From positions 1-21,918 of the IMG/VR virus record IMGVR_UViG_3300020439_000097: 21,918 nucleotides of DNA. One strand, 5' to 3'. The notes beneath the pieces were generated by a model. It worked only from the letters and a program-made list of their open reading frames with translations. It was not told where the DNA came from and searched no databases. Origin of the DNA: a virus. Below are positions 6,213 through 12,845 of the stretch, piece after piece (within the stretch, counting starts at the first letter, position 1; each line of letters begins with the position of its first letter). The position numbers and the translations under genes were made by a program.

Positions 6213-6355
6213 AAAAAAAATGGAAAGTTAAAATCTGGTCTGCGTTAGATTTAGAACAAAGTATCGAAGTAGAAGTAGAGGCTACAGAAAAAGAAATGCA
6301 AGAGATAAAAATTTCTGATAAATTTAGGATGACCTATGAACTTAGCGACACTTGA
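6209..6355 (+). CDS. Hypothetical 48-residue protein
   Basis: This begins at the ATG that overlaps the large terminase stop (ATGA) and runs into the GNAT-like gene by 20 bases. It fills exactly what would otherwise be a 123-base gap. The peptide starts MKKKWKVKIWSALDLEQSI, has a short acidic middle (EVEVEATEKEM) and ends YELSDT. It could form two or three beta strands. I recognise no family. The tight overlaps on both sides are the best evidence that it is expressed. Confidence 0.55.
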   Translation: MKKKWKVKIWSALDLEQSIEVEVEATEKEMQEIKISDKFRMTYELSDT

Positions 6356-6839
6356 GAGTATATTTGGTATCCAGGGCAAAGACGATCCGTTAACAGTATT
6401 ACCTTTTAAATCTTATCTACTAAACTTGATGGACCTACATCAAGATGATTACGATCACATGAAACAGATACCTGGTTATCTAGAGTATTTAGATAATGCT
6501 ACTAAACAAGGTTATGGCTATACAGTCTTAGATCAAGGTAAGCCTATAGTTTGTTTTGGTTTGGTCCCACAATGGCCTGGAGTTGCAGAGCTATGGTTGA
6601 TACCAGATATGAAACTAATATTTAAACATAAGTTAAAATTTCATAAAGGAGCTAAGAAGTTTATGGAGCTTTGTGCTGAAGAGTTAAATTTGCATAGACT
6701 TCATGTAACAGTAAGTGCTCGAAATGTTCGGGCTATCAAATGGATAGAAAAAATATATTTCTCTAGAGAAGGAGTATTAAAAAAATATTCCTTTAATAAA
6801 AATGATATGTTAATGTATAGTAGAATATTTGAGAGGTAA
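6336..6839 (+). CDS. GNAT-like protein (T7 gp13 / DUF2833 type)
   Basis: This encodes 167 residues. The core looks like an N-acetyltransferase fold: GYGYTVLDQGKPIVCFGLVP (59-78, strands), AELWLIPD (84-91), a helix KGAKKFMELCAEEL (104-117), then RLHVTVSARNVRAIKWIEKI (121-140), which matches the GNAT substrate-side strand and helix. T7 gp13, an internal-core assembly protein, is thought to share this fold, and many podoviruses carry a homologue near their structural genes. A clear acetyl-CoA R/Q-x-x-G-x-G/A loop is not visible, so a structural rather than enzymatic role is plausible. It sits between the terminase and the small proteins before the portal. Confidence 0.7.
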   Translation: MNLATLESIFGIQGKDDPLTVLPFKSYLLNLMDLHQDDYDHMKQIPGYLEYLDNATKQGYGYTVLDQGKPIVCFGLVPQWPGVAELWLIPDMKLIFKHKLKFHKGAKKFMELCAEELNLHRLHVTVSARNVRAIKWIEKIYFSREGVLKKYSFNKNDMLMYSRIFER

Positions 6840-6840
6840 A

Positions 6841-7104
6841 ATGGGAAGTTTATTTAAGGTACCAAAGTATACTCCACCACCGGAACAAGCACAGACTGAT
6901 AAGTTGCTTGACCAAAGGAATGAGAGAGCAGAGGCAAGTGAAAAAAAAGAGGCAAGAAAACTTGCAGCTAAAAAGAGAGCTCGTAGACAAGGTGGAAGAT
7001 TACTTTACTCTCAAGATAGAGCTGTTCCACAATTAGGAGTAGGAACTACATTAACTGAACAAAGTATGGTTAGAAACCCATACAACGATGAGAGGATGGC
7101 ATAA
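6841..7104 (+). CDS. Small basic Pro-rich protein before the portal
   Basis: This encodes 87 residues. It starts MGSLFKVPKYTPPPEQAQ, a Pro-rich head seen in many small podovirus proteins near the portal. A highly charged helix of about 35 residues follows (QRNERAEASEKKEARKLAAK), then RRQGGRLL and a C-terminus carrying MVRNPYNDERMA. I chose ATG 6841, with GAGAGG just upstream. The in-frame TTG at 6829 has no SD. No membrane segment is visible. The role is unknown. A virion or portal-associated function is inferred from position and basic charge. The stop overlaps the next start as TAATG. Confidence 0.72.
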   Translation: MGSLFKVPKYTPPPEQAQTDKLLDQRNERAEASEKKEARKLAAKKRARRQGGRLLYSQDRAVPQLGVGTTLTEQSMVRNPYNDERMA

Positions 7105-7424
7105 TGGGAGGATCACCAGCAAAAGTAATTAAGAAAGTTATCGAGGCTCCAGTTAAAATTATTTCTGGAGGTGGAAGTAAACCACCAGCAACATCACCAG
7201 TAGAAGATAGAAGATCTGAAGTTGCTAAAGAGACAGAACCAGCAGCAAAGAAAGTTGTAAGAACTATGAAGAGATCTACTAGAGCTACTAGAAAAAGAAG
7301 AGTTGGTGGATCATTAATAGGTGGAAGATTAGCCGGGTTTGTTCCAGATCCTAGAGGTGCAGAAGGTACTTCATATTCACCAATAAGAAATCCTAGAGAT
7401 ACATCTAAGTTAGGGAGTGCATAA
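7104..7424 (+). CDS. Small basic protein, possible paralogue of the preceding gene
   Basis: This encodes 106 residues that are strongly basic and low in complexity. Gly, Pro and Ser fill residues 1-40, Arg and Lys follow (VVRTMKRSTRATRKRR, about 50-66), then GGSLIGGRLAGF and a tail with SPIRNPRDTSKLGSA. The GGRL and xxRNP elements come in the same order as in the preceding protein (RRQGGRLL, MVRNP), hinting at an old duplication. It has TAATG junctions on both sides. No fold or function is recognised. The charge suggests contact with nucleic acid inside the capsid, which is an inference only. Confidence 0.68.
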   Translation: MGGSPAKVIKKVIEAPVKIISGGGSKPPATSPVEDRRSEVAKETEPAAKKVVRTMKRSTRATRKRRVGGSLIGGRLAGFVPDPRGAEGTSYSPIRNPRDTSKLGSA

Positions 7425-7495
7425 TGGATCATCACGAACAAGAATATATTAGAAATCCAAAGTACAGACCAAAGAATGAGGAAAATAATGGCTAG
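7424..7495 (+). CDS. 23-residue mini-protein with RNP motif
   Basis: This begins at the ATG overlapping the previous stop (TAATG) and reads MDHHEQEYIRNPKYRPK followed by a short Glu/Asn-rich end, stopping at TAG 7493-7495. AGGGAG lies about 7 bases before the start. It repeats the (I/V)RNP element found near the C-termini of the two preceding proteins. At 23 residues it is at the limit of what can be called. The conserved motif and the exact junction are the reasons to list it. Confidence 0.45.
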   Translation: MDHHEQEYIRNPKYRPKNEENNG

Positions 7496-7676
7496 TCAAT
7501 ATCATACAACAAAAGACGGAAAGAAAGCTAAGAAGGGTTTGTATTATTATATAAATAGAAAAAAAAAAGCTGGGAAGTCAAATCCAAAATCTAAATCAAC
7601 TATTTCTGATGAAAGCTATGCAAATATGAAAGCTGGTTTTCCTAAGAAGAAAAAAAGAAGGGAAGGGTTAGTATAA
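7488..7676 (+). CDS. Small very basic protein (KKGLYYYINRKKKAG type)
   Basis: This encodes 62 residues with a large excess of Lys and Arg. The sequence includes YHTTKDGKKAKKGLYYYINR (5-24) and SDESYANMKAGFPKKKKRR near the end. From memory, short proteins with these two elements recur beside portal genes in marine podoviruses and have no assigned function. I chose ATG 7488 because GAGGA is 5-6 bases upstream. ATG 7476 has no SD. The start overlaps the preceding mini-gene by 8 bases and the stop overlaps the next start as TAATG. Confidence 0.72.
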   Translation: MASQYHTTKDGKKAKKGLYYYINRKKKAGKSNPKSKSTISDESYANMKAGFPKKKKRREGLV

Positions 7677-7804
7677 TGTATAAAATGAAAATGAAAAAAA
7701 AATCTACTGCTAAAAAAAATCTTGCAGCAAAGTATGGTGATAAGAAAAAAATTACTAGAGGCGACATCATAGCAGCAGCTAAAGAAAATAAAAAGAAGGC
7801 ATAA
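7676..7804 (+). CDS. 42-residue basic protein
   Basis: This starts at the TAATG junction with the preceding gene and reads MYKMKMKKKSTAKKNLAAKY, then GDKKKITRGDIIAAAKENKKKA. The C-terminal ITRGDIIAAAK looks like a capped helix. From memory a similar element occurs in short proteins beside marine phage portal genes. SD-like GAAGGG is about 10 bases before the start. Almost half of the residues are Lys or Arg. The function is unknown. Confidence 0.6.
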   Translation: MYKMKMKKKSTAKKNLAAKYGDKKKITRGDIIAAAKENKKKA

Positions 7805-7805
7805 C

Positions 7806-7916
7806 ATGATCGTGTTTGGTCATACTCCTAGAGAATGGAAGAGAAGAGCATTACTTCACAAGTGGTGTATCTCATCTGTAATTATTAGTTTTGTTTTAGG
7901 AGCTGTAATATTTTAA
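7806..7916 (+). CDS. 36-residue tail-anchored membrane protein
   Basis: This starts at the ATG one base after the previous stop and ends in a TAATG overlap with the next gene. The N-terminus is basic (HTPREWKRRALLHKW), and residues about 20-36 form one hydrophobic segment (CISSVIISFVLGAVIF) ending at the stop. That predicts a small inner-membrane protein with the basic end in the cytoplasm. A holin-like or lysis-control role is possible but unproven, since no endolysin or spanin is visible in the window. A membrane-docking role in DNA entry is another option. Confidence 0.55.
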   Translation: MIVFGHTPREWKRRALLHKWCISSVIISFVLGAVIF

Positions 7917-8191
7917 TGGGATTTTCTAAGGAACATAAAAATCCTAGTGGTGGTCTTAATGCTAGAGGTAGAGCTTTTTTTAAAAGAACTGAAGGTAGTA
8001 ATTTAAAAGCACCAGTATCTAAGGGAACTAATCCGAGAAGGGTATCCTTTGCAGCGAGGTTCTCCAAAGTTAAAGGACCATTAATGAAAGATGGTAAACC
8101 AACAAGATTAAAACTTGCATTAAAGAAATGGGGTTTTGGATCTAAAGAGGCAGCAGCTAAGTTTGCTGCAAACAATAAGGCTAGAGCATAA
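7916..8191 (+). CDS. Small basic DUF6321-like protein
   Basis: This encodes 91 residues and is basic. The layout is SGGLNARGRAFFKRTEGSNLK (11-31), then APVSKGTNPRRVSFAARFSK (32-51), then KPTRLKLALKKWGFGSKEAA. I recall this SGGL / GSNLKAPV / RRxSFxARF pattern from a widespread group of small phage proteins annotated DUF6321, with no known function. The assignment is from memory. TAATG overlaps join both neighbours, and the next gene is the portal, so a virion or packaging role is plausible. Confidence 0.72.
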   Translation: MGFSKEHKNPSGGLNARGRAFFKRTEGSNLKAPVSKGTNPRRVSFAARFSKVKGPLMKDGKPTRLKLALKKWGFGSKEAAAKFAANNKARA

Positions 8192-9792
8192 TGCATTTAA
8201 AAGCACAACAAGTATTAGATAGATCAAACAAAGCATTTACTCGTAAAGAGTTATGGAGAACTATCTATGAAGATTGTTATAGATATGCTTTACCACAAAG
8301 AAATTTATACGAAGGTTACTACGAAGGAAATGTTCCTGGCCAAAATAAAATGAACATGATCTTCGACAGTACAGCAATTCATTCCGTACAAAGGTTTGCT
8401 AACAGAATACAGTCTGGCCTATTTCCTCCATATAAAAAATGGTGCAGACTTGAGCCTGGGAATGAAATACCAACAGAGAGAAGAGCAGAGGTTCAGACAG
8501 CTCTCGACCTATATTTAGATAAAATGTTTAGTGTACTCCGTCAATCAAACTTTGATTTAGCTATAGGTGAATTTCTACTCGATCTCTGTGTTGGTACTGC
8601 TACAATGCTTATTCAACCAGGTGATGACATTAATCCAGTTAAATTTACACCAGTCCCACAATACCTTGTTGCATTAGAAGAAGGACCAAATGGAACTGTA
8701 GATAATGTTTATCGTAAATACAAAGTTAGAGCAGAGGCTATTACAAGACAGTTTCCAGATGCTAATATACCAGAGACTTTGCAAAGACAAATAGATGATA
8801 AACCACAAGAGCAAATAGAACTTATAGAGGCTGTTATCATTGATGTTGATCGTGGTGATTATTGTTACCATGTGTTACATGAAAAATCTAAAGAAGAGTT
8901 AGTATTTAGAAGAATGGATCAAAGTCCATGGATTGTAAGTAGGTATATGAAAATTCCAGGTGAAGTATTTGGAAGAGGTCCATTAGTTTCAGCATTACCA
9001 GATATTAAAACTTTAAATAAAACTTTAGAACTATTATTAAAAAATGCATCAATAGCTTGTGCTGGTGTTTATACAGCAGCAGACGATGGTGTTATTAATC
9101 CTTCTAATATTCGTATTCAACCTGGATCTATTATTCCAGTTGCAAGAAATGGTGGACCACAAGGTGCATCATTAGCTCCATTACCTAGATCTGGAGATTT
9201 CAATGTATCTCAAATCGTTATTAATGATTTAAGAATGAATATTAAAAAGACTTTACTAGATGATACTTTACCACCAGATAATATGTCAGCTAGATCTGCA
9301 ACAGAGATTGTAGAAAGAATGAAAGAACTTGCTCAGAATATGGGTGCTGCATTTGGTAGACTTATAACTGAGACGATGGTTCCAATCATTCGTAGAACAC
9401 TCTTCATTATGGATCAAAAAGGAATGATCCAGCTCCCTTTGAAGGTTAATGGGCTAGAGGTTAAAGTTACTCCTGTTAGCCCATTAGCAAAAGCACAAAA
9501 TTTAGAAGAGATAAATGAAGTTATGCAATTCTTTCAAATAGCAAACTCATTAGGACCAGGAGGTGTTGCAGAATTAAAACCAGATGCTATAGCAACTTAT
9601 GTTGGTGATAAACTTGGTATACCATCTGAACTTAGAACTACACCAGAAGAGAAACAACAAGTATTACAACAAAGCATGGCAATGTTCTCACCAGAGGCAG
9701 CTATGCAAGGTGCACCAGGAGGAGCTCCGGCAGCACCTACACCACCAAGCAATGAACCAGTAGAGGCAGTAGAAGAACAATTAACATCATGA
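8191..9792 (+). CDS. Portal (head-tail connector) protein, T7 gp8-like
   Basis: This encodes 533 residues, close to T7 gp8 (536). It forms the dodecameric ring at one capsid vertex through which DNA enters and leaves, and to which the tail binds. The N-terminus (RKELWRTIYEDCYRYALPQR) followed by IFDSTAIHSVQRFANRIQSG (58-77) is the hallmark of the podoviral connector family. PWIVSRYMKIPGEVFGRGPL (about 246-265) and SARSATEIVERMKELAQNMG match the wing and stem region. The C-terminal 40 residues are Ala/Pro/Gln-rich and probably disordered. The stop overlaps the next gene by ATGA. Confidence 0.93.
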   Translation: MHLKAQQVLDRSNKAFTRKELWRTIYEDCYRYALPQRNLYEGYYEGNVPGQNKMNMIFDSTAIHSVQRFANRIQSGLFPPYKKWCRLEPGNEIPTERRAEVQTALDLYLDKMFSVLRQSNFDLAIGEFLLDLCVGTATMLIQPGDDINPVKFTPVPQYLVALEEGPNGTVDNVYRKYKVRAEAITRQFPDANIPETLQRQIDDKPQEQIELIEAVIIDVDRGDYCYHVLHEKSKEELVFRRMDQSPWIVSRYMKIPGEVFGRGPLVSALPDIKTLNKTLELLLKNASIACAGVYTAADDGVINPSNIRIQPGSIIPVARNGGPQGASLAPLPRSGDFNVSQIVINDLRMNIKKTLLDDTLPPDNMSARSATEIVERMKELAQNMGAAFGRLITETMVPIIRRTLFIMDQKGMIQLPLKVNGLEVKVTPVSPLAKAQNLEEINEVMQFFQIANSLGPGGVAELKPDAIATYVGDKLGIPSELRTTPEEKQQVLQQSMAMFSPEAAMQGAPGGAPAAPTPPSNEPVEAVEEQLTS

Positions 9793-10052
9793 AACAAGGA
9801 TGGGATGGCATAGAATTTTTAGATGTAAAATCTAAGAGTGAACCAAAAGATACAGAGTTAGAAACTAATAAATCTTTTGCTAGAACTTTTGAAACAGAAG
9901 AAGGTAAAAAGGTTTTAGAGTTTCTAATTAAAAAAACATTAGAACAACCAACATGGGTTCCTGGTGGTGATCATTCTTTTGGTTATGTGAGAGAAGGACA
10001 AAATAGTATCATCAGAGAAATCCAAACTAGAATAGAGAGGGCAAAACAATGA
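9789..10052 (+). CDS. Bbp19-like small phage protein
   Basis: This encodes 87 residues. Residues about 28-85 (SFARTFETEEGKKVLEFLIK, then QPTWVPG, GYVREGQNSIIREIQTRIE) fit the Bbp19-like phage family, in which a short helical domain with G-(Y/R)-REGQ recurs. Function in that family is unknown. The genes usually sit between portal and scaffold, as here, so a role in head assembly or packaging is likely. ATGA overlaps tie it to both the portal and the scaffold genes. Confidence 0.7.
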   Translation: MKQGWDGIEFLDVKSKSEPKDTELETNKSFARTFETEEGKKVLEFLIKKTLEQPTWVPGGDHSFGYVREGQNSIIREIQTRIERAKQ

Positions 10053-10843
10053 ACGCAGAAAATGAAGGCTTGATTGCAAATGTATCTCCACAAGAGGAAG
10101 AGCAATCACCTAATCCAGAAGAGACAGTAGTATCTCATATTGAAGAGGAAAATAAAACTGTTGAACAAGCAAAAGCAGAAGAAGAAAAAGTTACTTTAGA
10201 AAAACCAGAATACTTAGAAGATAAATTTTGGGATCCAGAAAAAGGAGTTAAGACTGAAGAACTAAATCATTCTTACAAAGAATTACAAAAACAATTTTCT
10301 ATGGGTAAACACAAAGCACCTAAAGAATATGACCTAAATGTGTTAGAGGATGTAGATGTAGAAAATGATGAATTAGCACAATTCTTTATGCAATGGGCTC
10401 AAGAAAATAAACCAACACAAGGTGCATTTAATGATCTTGTAAATAAATTTAAAGAATTATCTGTAGCTCAAGAGCAAGAAGATAGTATTGATATTGAGGC
10501 TGAGACTAAACAATTAGGTCCTAATGCAGATCAAATTATTAAAGGTATTACTGATTGGGGTAAAGGATTAGTAAGCAAAGGTGTTTGGTCAGATCAAGAT
10601 TTTGACGAATTTAAAGTATTTGCTGCTACAGCTAACGGCATCAATGCATTAAATAAAATCAGAAAATACTATGGTGAACAGACTATTCCTACTGCTCCAG
10701 CAGATGTAGATGGTGCTGTAAGTAAACAAGAACTGTACGAAATGGTGTCAGATCCTAAATATAAAACAGATCCAGCTTTCCGTAGAAAAGTAGAACAGTC
10801 ATTTGCTAAAGCATTTCCAGGTACAGTTAATAATGAATATTAG
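10049..10843 (+). CDS. Capsid scaffolding protein
   Basis: This encodes 264 residues, is acidic and is rich in Glu and Gln. Residues 1-55 are a disordered Glu-rich head. YLEDKFWDPEKGVKTEELNH (about 55-74) and KAPKEYDLNVLED are typical of podoviral scaffolds. The middle is helical, and the C-terminus (LYEMVSDPKYKTDPAFRRKVEQSF) supplies the basic capsid-binding helix. Scaffolds guide prohead assembly and leave before DNA fills the head. The location directly before the capsid gene fits. The SD GAGAGGG precedes ATG 10049. It is the last gene before the non-coding capsid leader. Confidence 0.87.
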   Translation: MNAENEGLIANVSPQEEEQSPNPEETVVSHIEEENKTVEQAKAEEEKVTLEKPEYLEDKFWDPEKGVKTEELNHSYKELQKQFSMGKHKAPKEYDLNVLEDVDVENDELAQFFMQWAQENKPTQGAFNDLVNKFKELSVAQEQEDSIDIEAETKQLGPNADQIIKGITDWGKGLVSKGVWSDQDFDEFKVFAATANGINALNKIRKYYGEQTIPTAPADVDGAVSKQELYEMVSDPKYKTDPAFRRKVEQSFAKAFPGTVNNEY

Positions 10844-11008
10844 AAATTAGACTTGATTTAATTTTTAAATTATCATATTTCTATAACTGAAGATAACCGA
10901 ATTATTTTTGGCCTTCTGGCTGGTGGGCAACTACACCATTTTTTGTCAGCCGGGCTTTACCCGACAACTGCAAGTTAAGTAAAACTGTGTTAACAAAGGA
11001 GAAAAAGT
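10844..11008 (+). promoter_or_regulatory. Capsid gene leader with promoter-like site and two hairpins
   Basis: These 165 gene-free bases hold several signals. TATAAC (10882-10887) is a 5/6 match to a -10 but has no good -35. A hairpin TGGTG/CACCA (10921-10938, 8-base loop) is followed directly by six T residues (10939-10944), resembling a weak terminator or attenuator. A bulged hairpin at 10943-10967 has TTGT/ACAA below and CGGG/CCCG above, with CAGC bulged out and a CTTTA loop. The strong SD AAAGGAG lies 8 bases before the capsid ATG. Together these could give the capsid gene its own transcript and a protein- or ribosome-controlled leader. Each element is small, so this is inference. Confidence 0.5.
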
Positions 11009-11860
11009 ATGGCACAATCAATAACCAATGCTTTTGTAACTTTGTTCGATGCCGAGGTAAAACAAGCATATCAAGGTGAAAGCTCACTTTTAGGATGTGT
11101 AAGGCTAAGACAAGGTGTACAAGGCAACACTTACAAGTTTCCAAAACTTGGTAAGGGGTCTGCTACTGCTAGAATACCACAGACTGATGTTACTCCATTA
11201 AATGTAACATACAGCCAGGTAACGGCAACTATGTCAGACTACAATGCTGCTGAATACTCAGACATCTTCCATCAAGCAAAAGTAAACTTTGATGAAAGAC
11301 AAGAGCTTGTTCAAGTAGTATCTAAAGCAATCGGTAGAAGAATGGACCAACTAATCATTGATGGATTAAATGGTGCATCTTCACCTTCAACTGTAGCTAA
11401 AACAGTAGTAACATCTGGATCAGCAGCAGCATCTAACTTAAATGTTGGAAAGCTAATCGCTGCTAAAAAAGCTCTTGATGCAAACAATGTTCCGTTTGAT
11501 GACAGACACATTGTTGTTCATGCTAATAACCTTTCTGGTTTATTAGGTGATGAGAGAGCAATTTCTGGAGACTTCGCAACTGTGAAGGCTTTGGTTGCTG
11601 GTGAGATCAACACTTTCTTAGGTTTCAGATTTTATGTAATCGGAGACAGAGATGAAGGTGGTCTACCATTATCAACAAACGACAGAAGTGTGTTTGCGTT
11701 CCATAGATCAGCAATAGGTATGGCAACTAACATGGCACAAAAAACTGAGATCAACTATGTTCCGGAGAAAACTTCGTTCTTAGTTAACTCTATGTTTAGT
11801 GCTGGTGCTGTAGCGATTGATGACGAAGGTATCGTTAAAATCACTTGTGATGAAAGCTAA
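11009..11860 (+). CDS. Major capsid protein
   Basis: This encodes 283 residues. It follows the scaffold, has its own leader and the strong SD AAAGGAG. Its codons end in C more often than those of its neighbours (AAC, GAC, TTC), as expected of the most abundant virion protein. The sequence (VVSKAIGRRMDQLIIDGLNG in the spine-helix region, TFLGFRFYVIGDRDEGG, and VNSMFSAGAVAIDDEGIVKI at the C-terminus) fits HK97-fold capsid proteins of marine podoviruses. It is shorter than T7 gp10A (345 residues). No protease is encoded nearby and no N-terminal propeptide is evident. A strong terminator lies one gene downstream. Confidence 0.88.
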   Translation: MAQSITNAFVTLFDAEVKQAYQGESSLLGCVRLRQGVQGNTYKFPKLGKGSATARIPQTDVTPLNVTYSQVTATMSDYNAAEYSDIFHQAKVNFDERQELVQVVSKAIGRRMDQLIIDGLNGASSPSTVAKTVVTSGSAAASNLNVGKLIAAKKALDANNVPFDDRHIVVHANNLSGLLGDERAISGDFATVKALVAGEINTFLGFRFYVIGDRDEGGLPLSTNDRSVFAFHRSAIGMATNMAQKTEINYVPEKTSFLVNSMFSAGAVAIDDEGIVKITCDES

Positions 11861-11875
11861 TAGAGGAGAATAATT

Positions 11876-12157
11876 ATGGCTTATACTAAAGTAAACTTAC
11901 AACCAATCGGTGGTCAAGCTAAAGCTGGTAATGCTCCTCAAATGTGGAGTTACACAGCTCCTGGTACTGATGCAATCGCAGACATTAATACATCTGGCTA
12001 TTTCAATGATGCTAGTGATGTATTAAAAGTTGGTGATTTAATTCATGTATGGGATAGCTCTGTACCAACATCGACACTTGTTACTGTTTTAAGTAACGCA
12101 AGTGGAGTTGTTGATGTATCTGATGGAACAGCTCTATCAGTTGCAGACGCAGACTAA
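11876..12157 (+). CDS. Small capsid-associated protein, probable decoration protein
   Basis: This encodes 93 residues and is Ala/Asp/Gly/Ser-rich with predicted beta strands: NLQPIGGQAKAGNAPQMWSY, then GYFNDASDVLKVGDLIHVWD and TLVTVLSNASGVVDVSDG. It follows the capsid gene after 15 bases with a good SD (GAGGAG) and lies before the terminator, so it is transcribed as strongly as the capsid. From memory, proteins of this type often follow capsid genes in marine phages and are annotated hypothetical or head decoration/fibre. That function is inferred from position and expression, not shown. Confidence 0.72.
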   Translation: MAYTKVNLQPIGGQAKAGNAPQMWSYTAPGTDAIADINTSGYFNDASDVLKVGDLIHVWDSSVPTSTLVTVLSNASGVVDVSDGTALSVADAD

Positions 12158-12169
12158 TAAATAGACAAG

Positions 12170-12194
12170 GAAGGGCCTTCGGGCCCTTCTTTTT
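12170..12194 (+). terminator. Intrinsic (rho-independent) terminator after the capsid block
   Basis: A perfect 8-bp stem (GAAGGGCC at 12170-12177 with GGCCCTTC at 12182-12189) is closed by the very stable loop TTCG (12178-12181) and followed by TTTTT (12190-12194). It ends the capsid and decoration transcript, as the T-phi terminator follows the capsid gene in T7. Tail genes begin 16 bases later and must be served by read-through or by a promoter I do not see. Confidence 0.93.
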
Positions 12195-12209
12195 AATTAT
12201 AGGATTATT

Positions 12210-12845
12210 ATGGCAAGTGGAGATACAAATGTAACAATCTGTAACCAAGCATTAAATTTGCTCGGTGCTGATACTATTTCATCTTTCTCAGATACTACAA
12301 ATGATGCTGCAACTGTCTGTAATAATATTTACGAAACTGTAAAACGACAAACTCTTTCAATGTACCCTTGGTCATTTGCAATGACTAAAGTACAACTATC
12401 TAGATCAGCTACTACTCCAGTTAATGAATGGGCATATCAATACGATTTACCATCTACTGCTTTATCTGGAACTCCAGTACAAGTTTATAATTCTAGCTCG
12501 ACAAGAGTATTACCAATACAAAATTACGAATTACTATATACGGCCTCTGGTCCAACAATAGCTACAAATGAAGAGAAGATCTATATTGATTATATAACTT
12601 CTGCAATAACTGAAGGTGTTATGCCTTCTTATTTTGTTCAACTGCTAACATACATGATGGCATGGCATTTAGCAGAACCAGTAACAGATCAAATTACTAA
12701 ATCTGATTACTGGAGAAAAGTGGCTGTTGGGACCGAGACGGAGAATGGTAGGGGTGGGTACTTCCGTCAAGCAACAAATGTTGATGGTAGAGGTAAACCT
12801 AATTATTTTATAACTGATTTTCCATTAACAGATGTTAGAAATTAA
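12210..12845 (+). CDS. Tail tubular protein A (T7 gp11-like adaptor)
   Basis: This encodes 211 residues, close to T7 gp11 (196). The N-terminus (ICNQALNLLGADTISSFSD) and ETVKRQTLSMYPWSFAMTKV (42-61) are the hallmark of the tubular tail A / gatekeeper family. A ring of these subunits binds the portal and seats the nozzle. Later motifs (EWAYQYDLP, LLTYMMAWHLAEPVT) also fit. The SD is weak (AGGA), and the gene follows the strong terminator, so expression is probably lower than that of the capsid. The stop overlaps the next start as TAATG. Confidence 0.92.
   Translation: MASGDTNVTICNQALNLLGADTISSFSDTTNDAATVCNNIYETVKRQTLSMYPWSFAMTKVQLSRSATTPVNEWAYQYDLPSTALSGTPVQVYNSSSTRVLPIQNYELLYTASGPTIATNEEKIYIDYITSAITEGVMPSYFVQLLTYMMAWHLAEPVTDQITKSDYWRKVAVGTETENGRGGYFRQATNVDGRGKPNYFITDFPLTDVRN

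Noticed and set aside
6829-6840. TTG start for the small Pro-rich protein
   Set aside because: ATG 6841 has GAGAGG directly upstream and gives the typical MGSLF start.
10902-11144. 80-residue minus-strand frame across the capsid leader
   Set aside because: It lies opposite the start of the capsid gene, has no SD and no family. It is best explained as chance.
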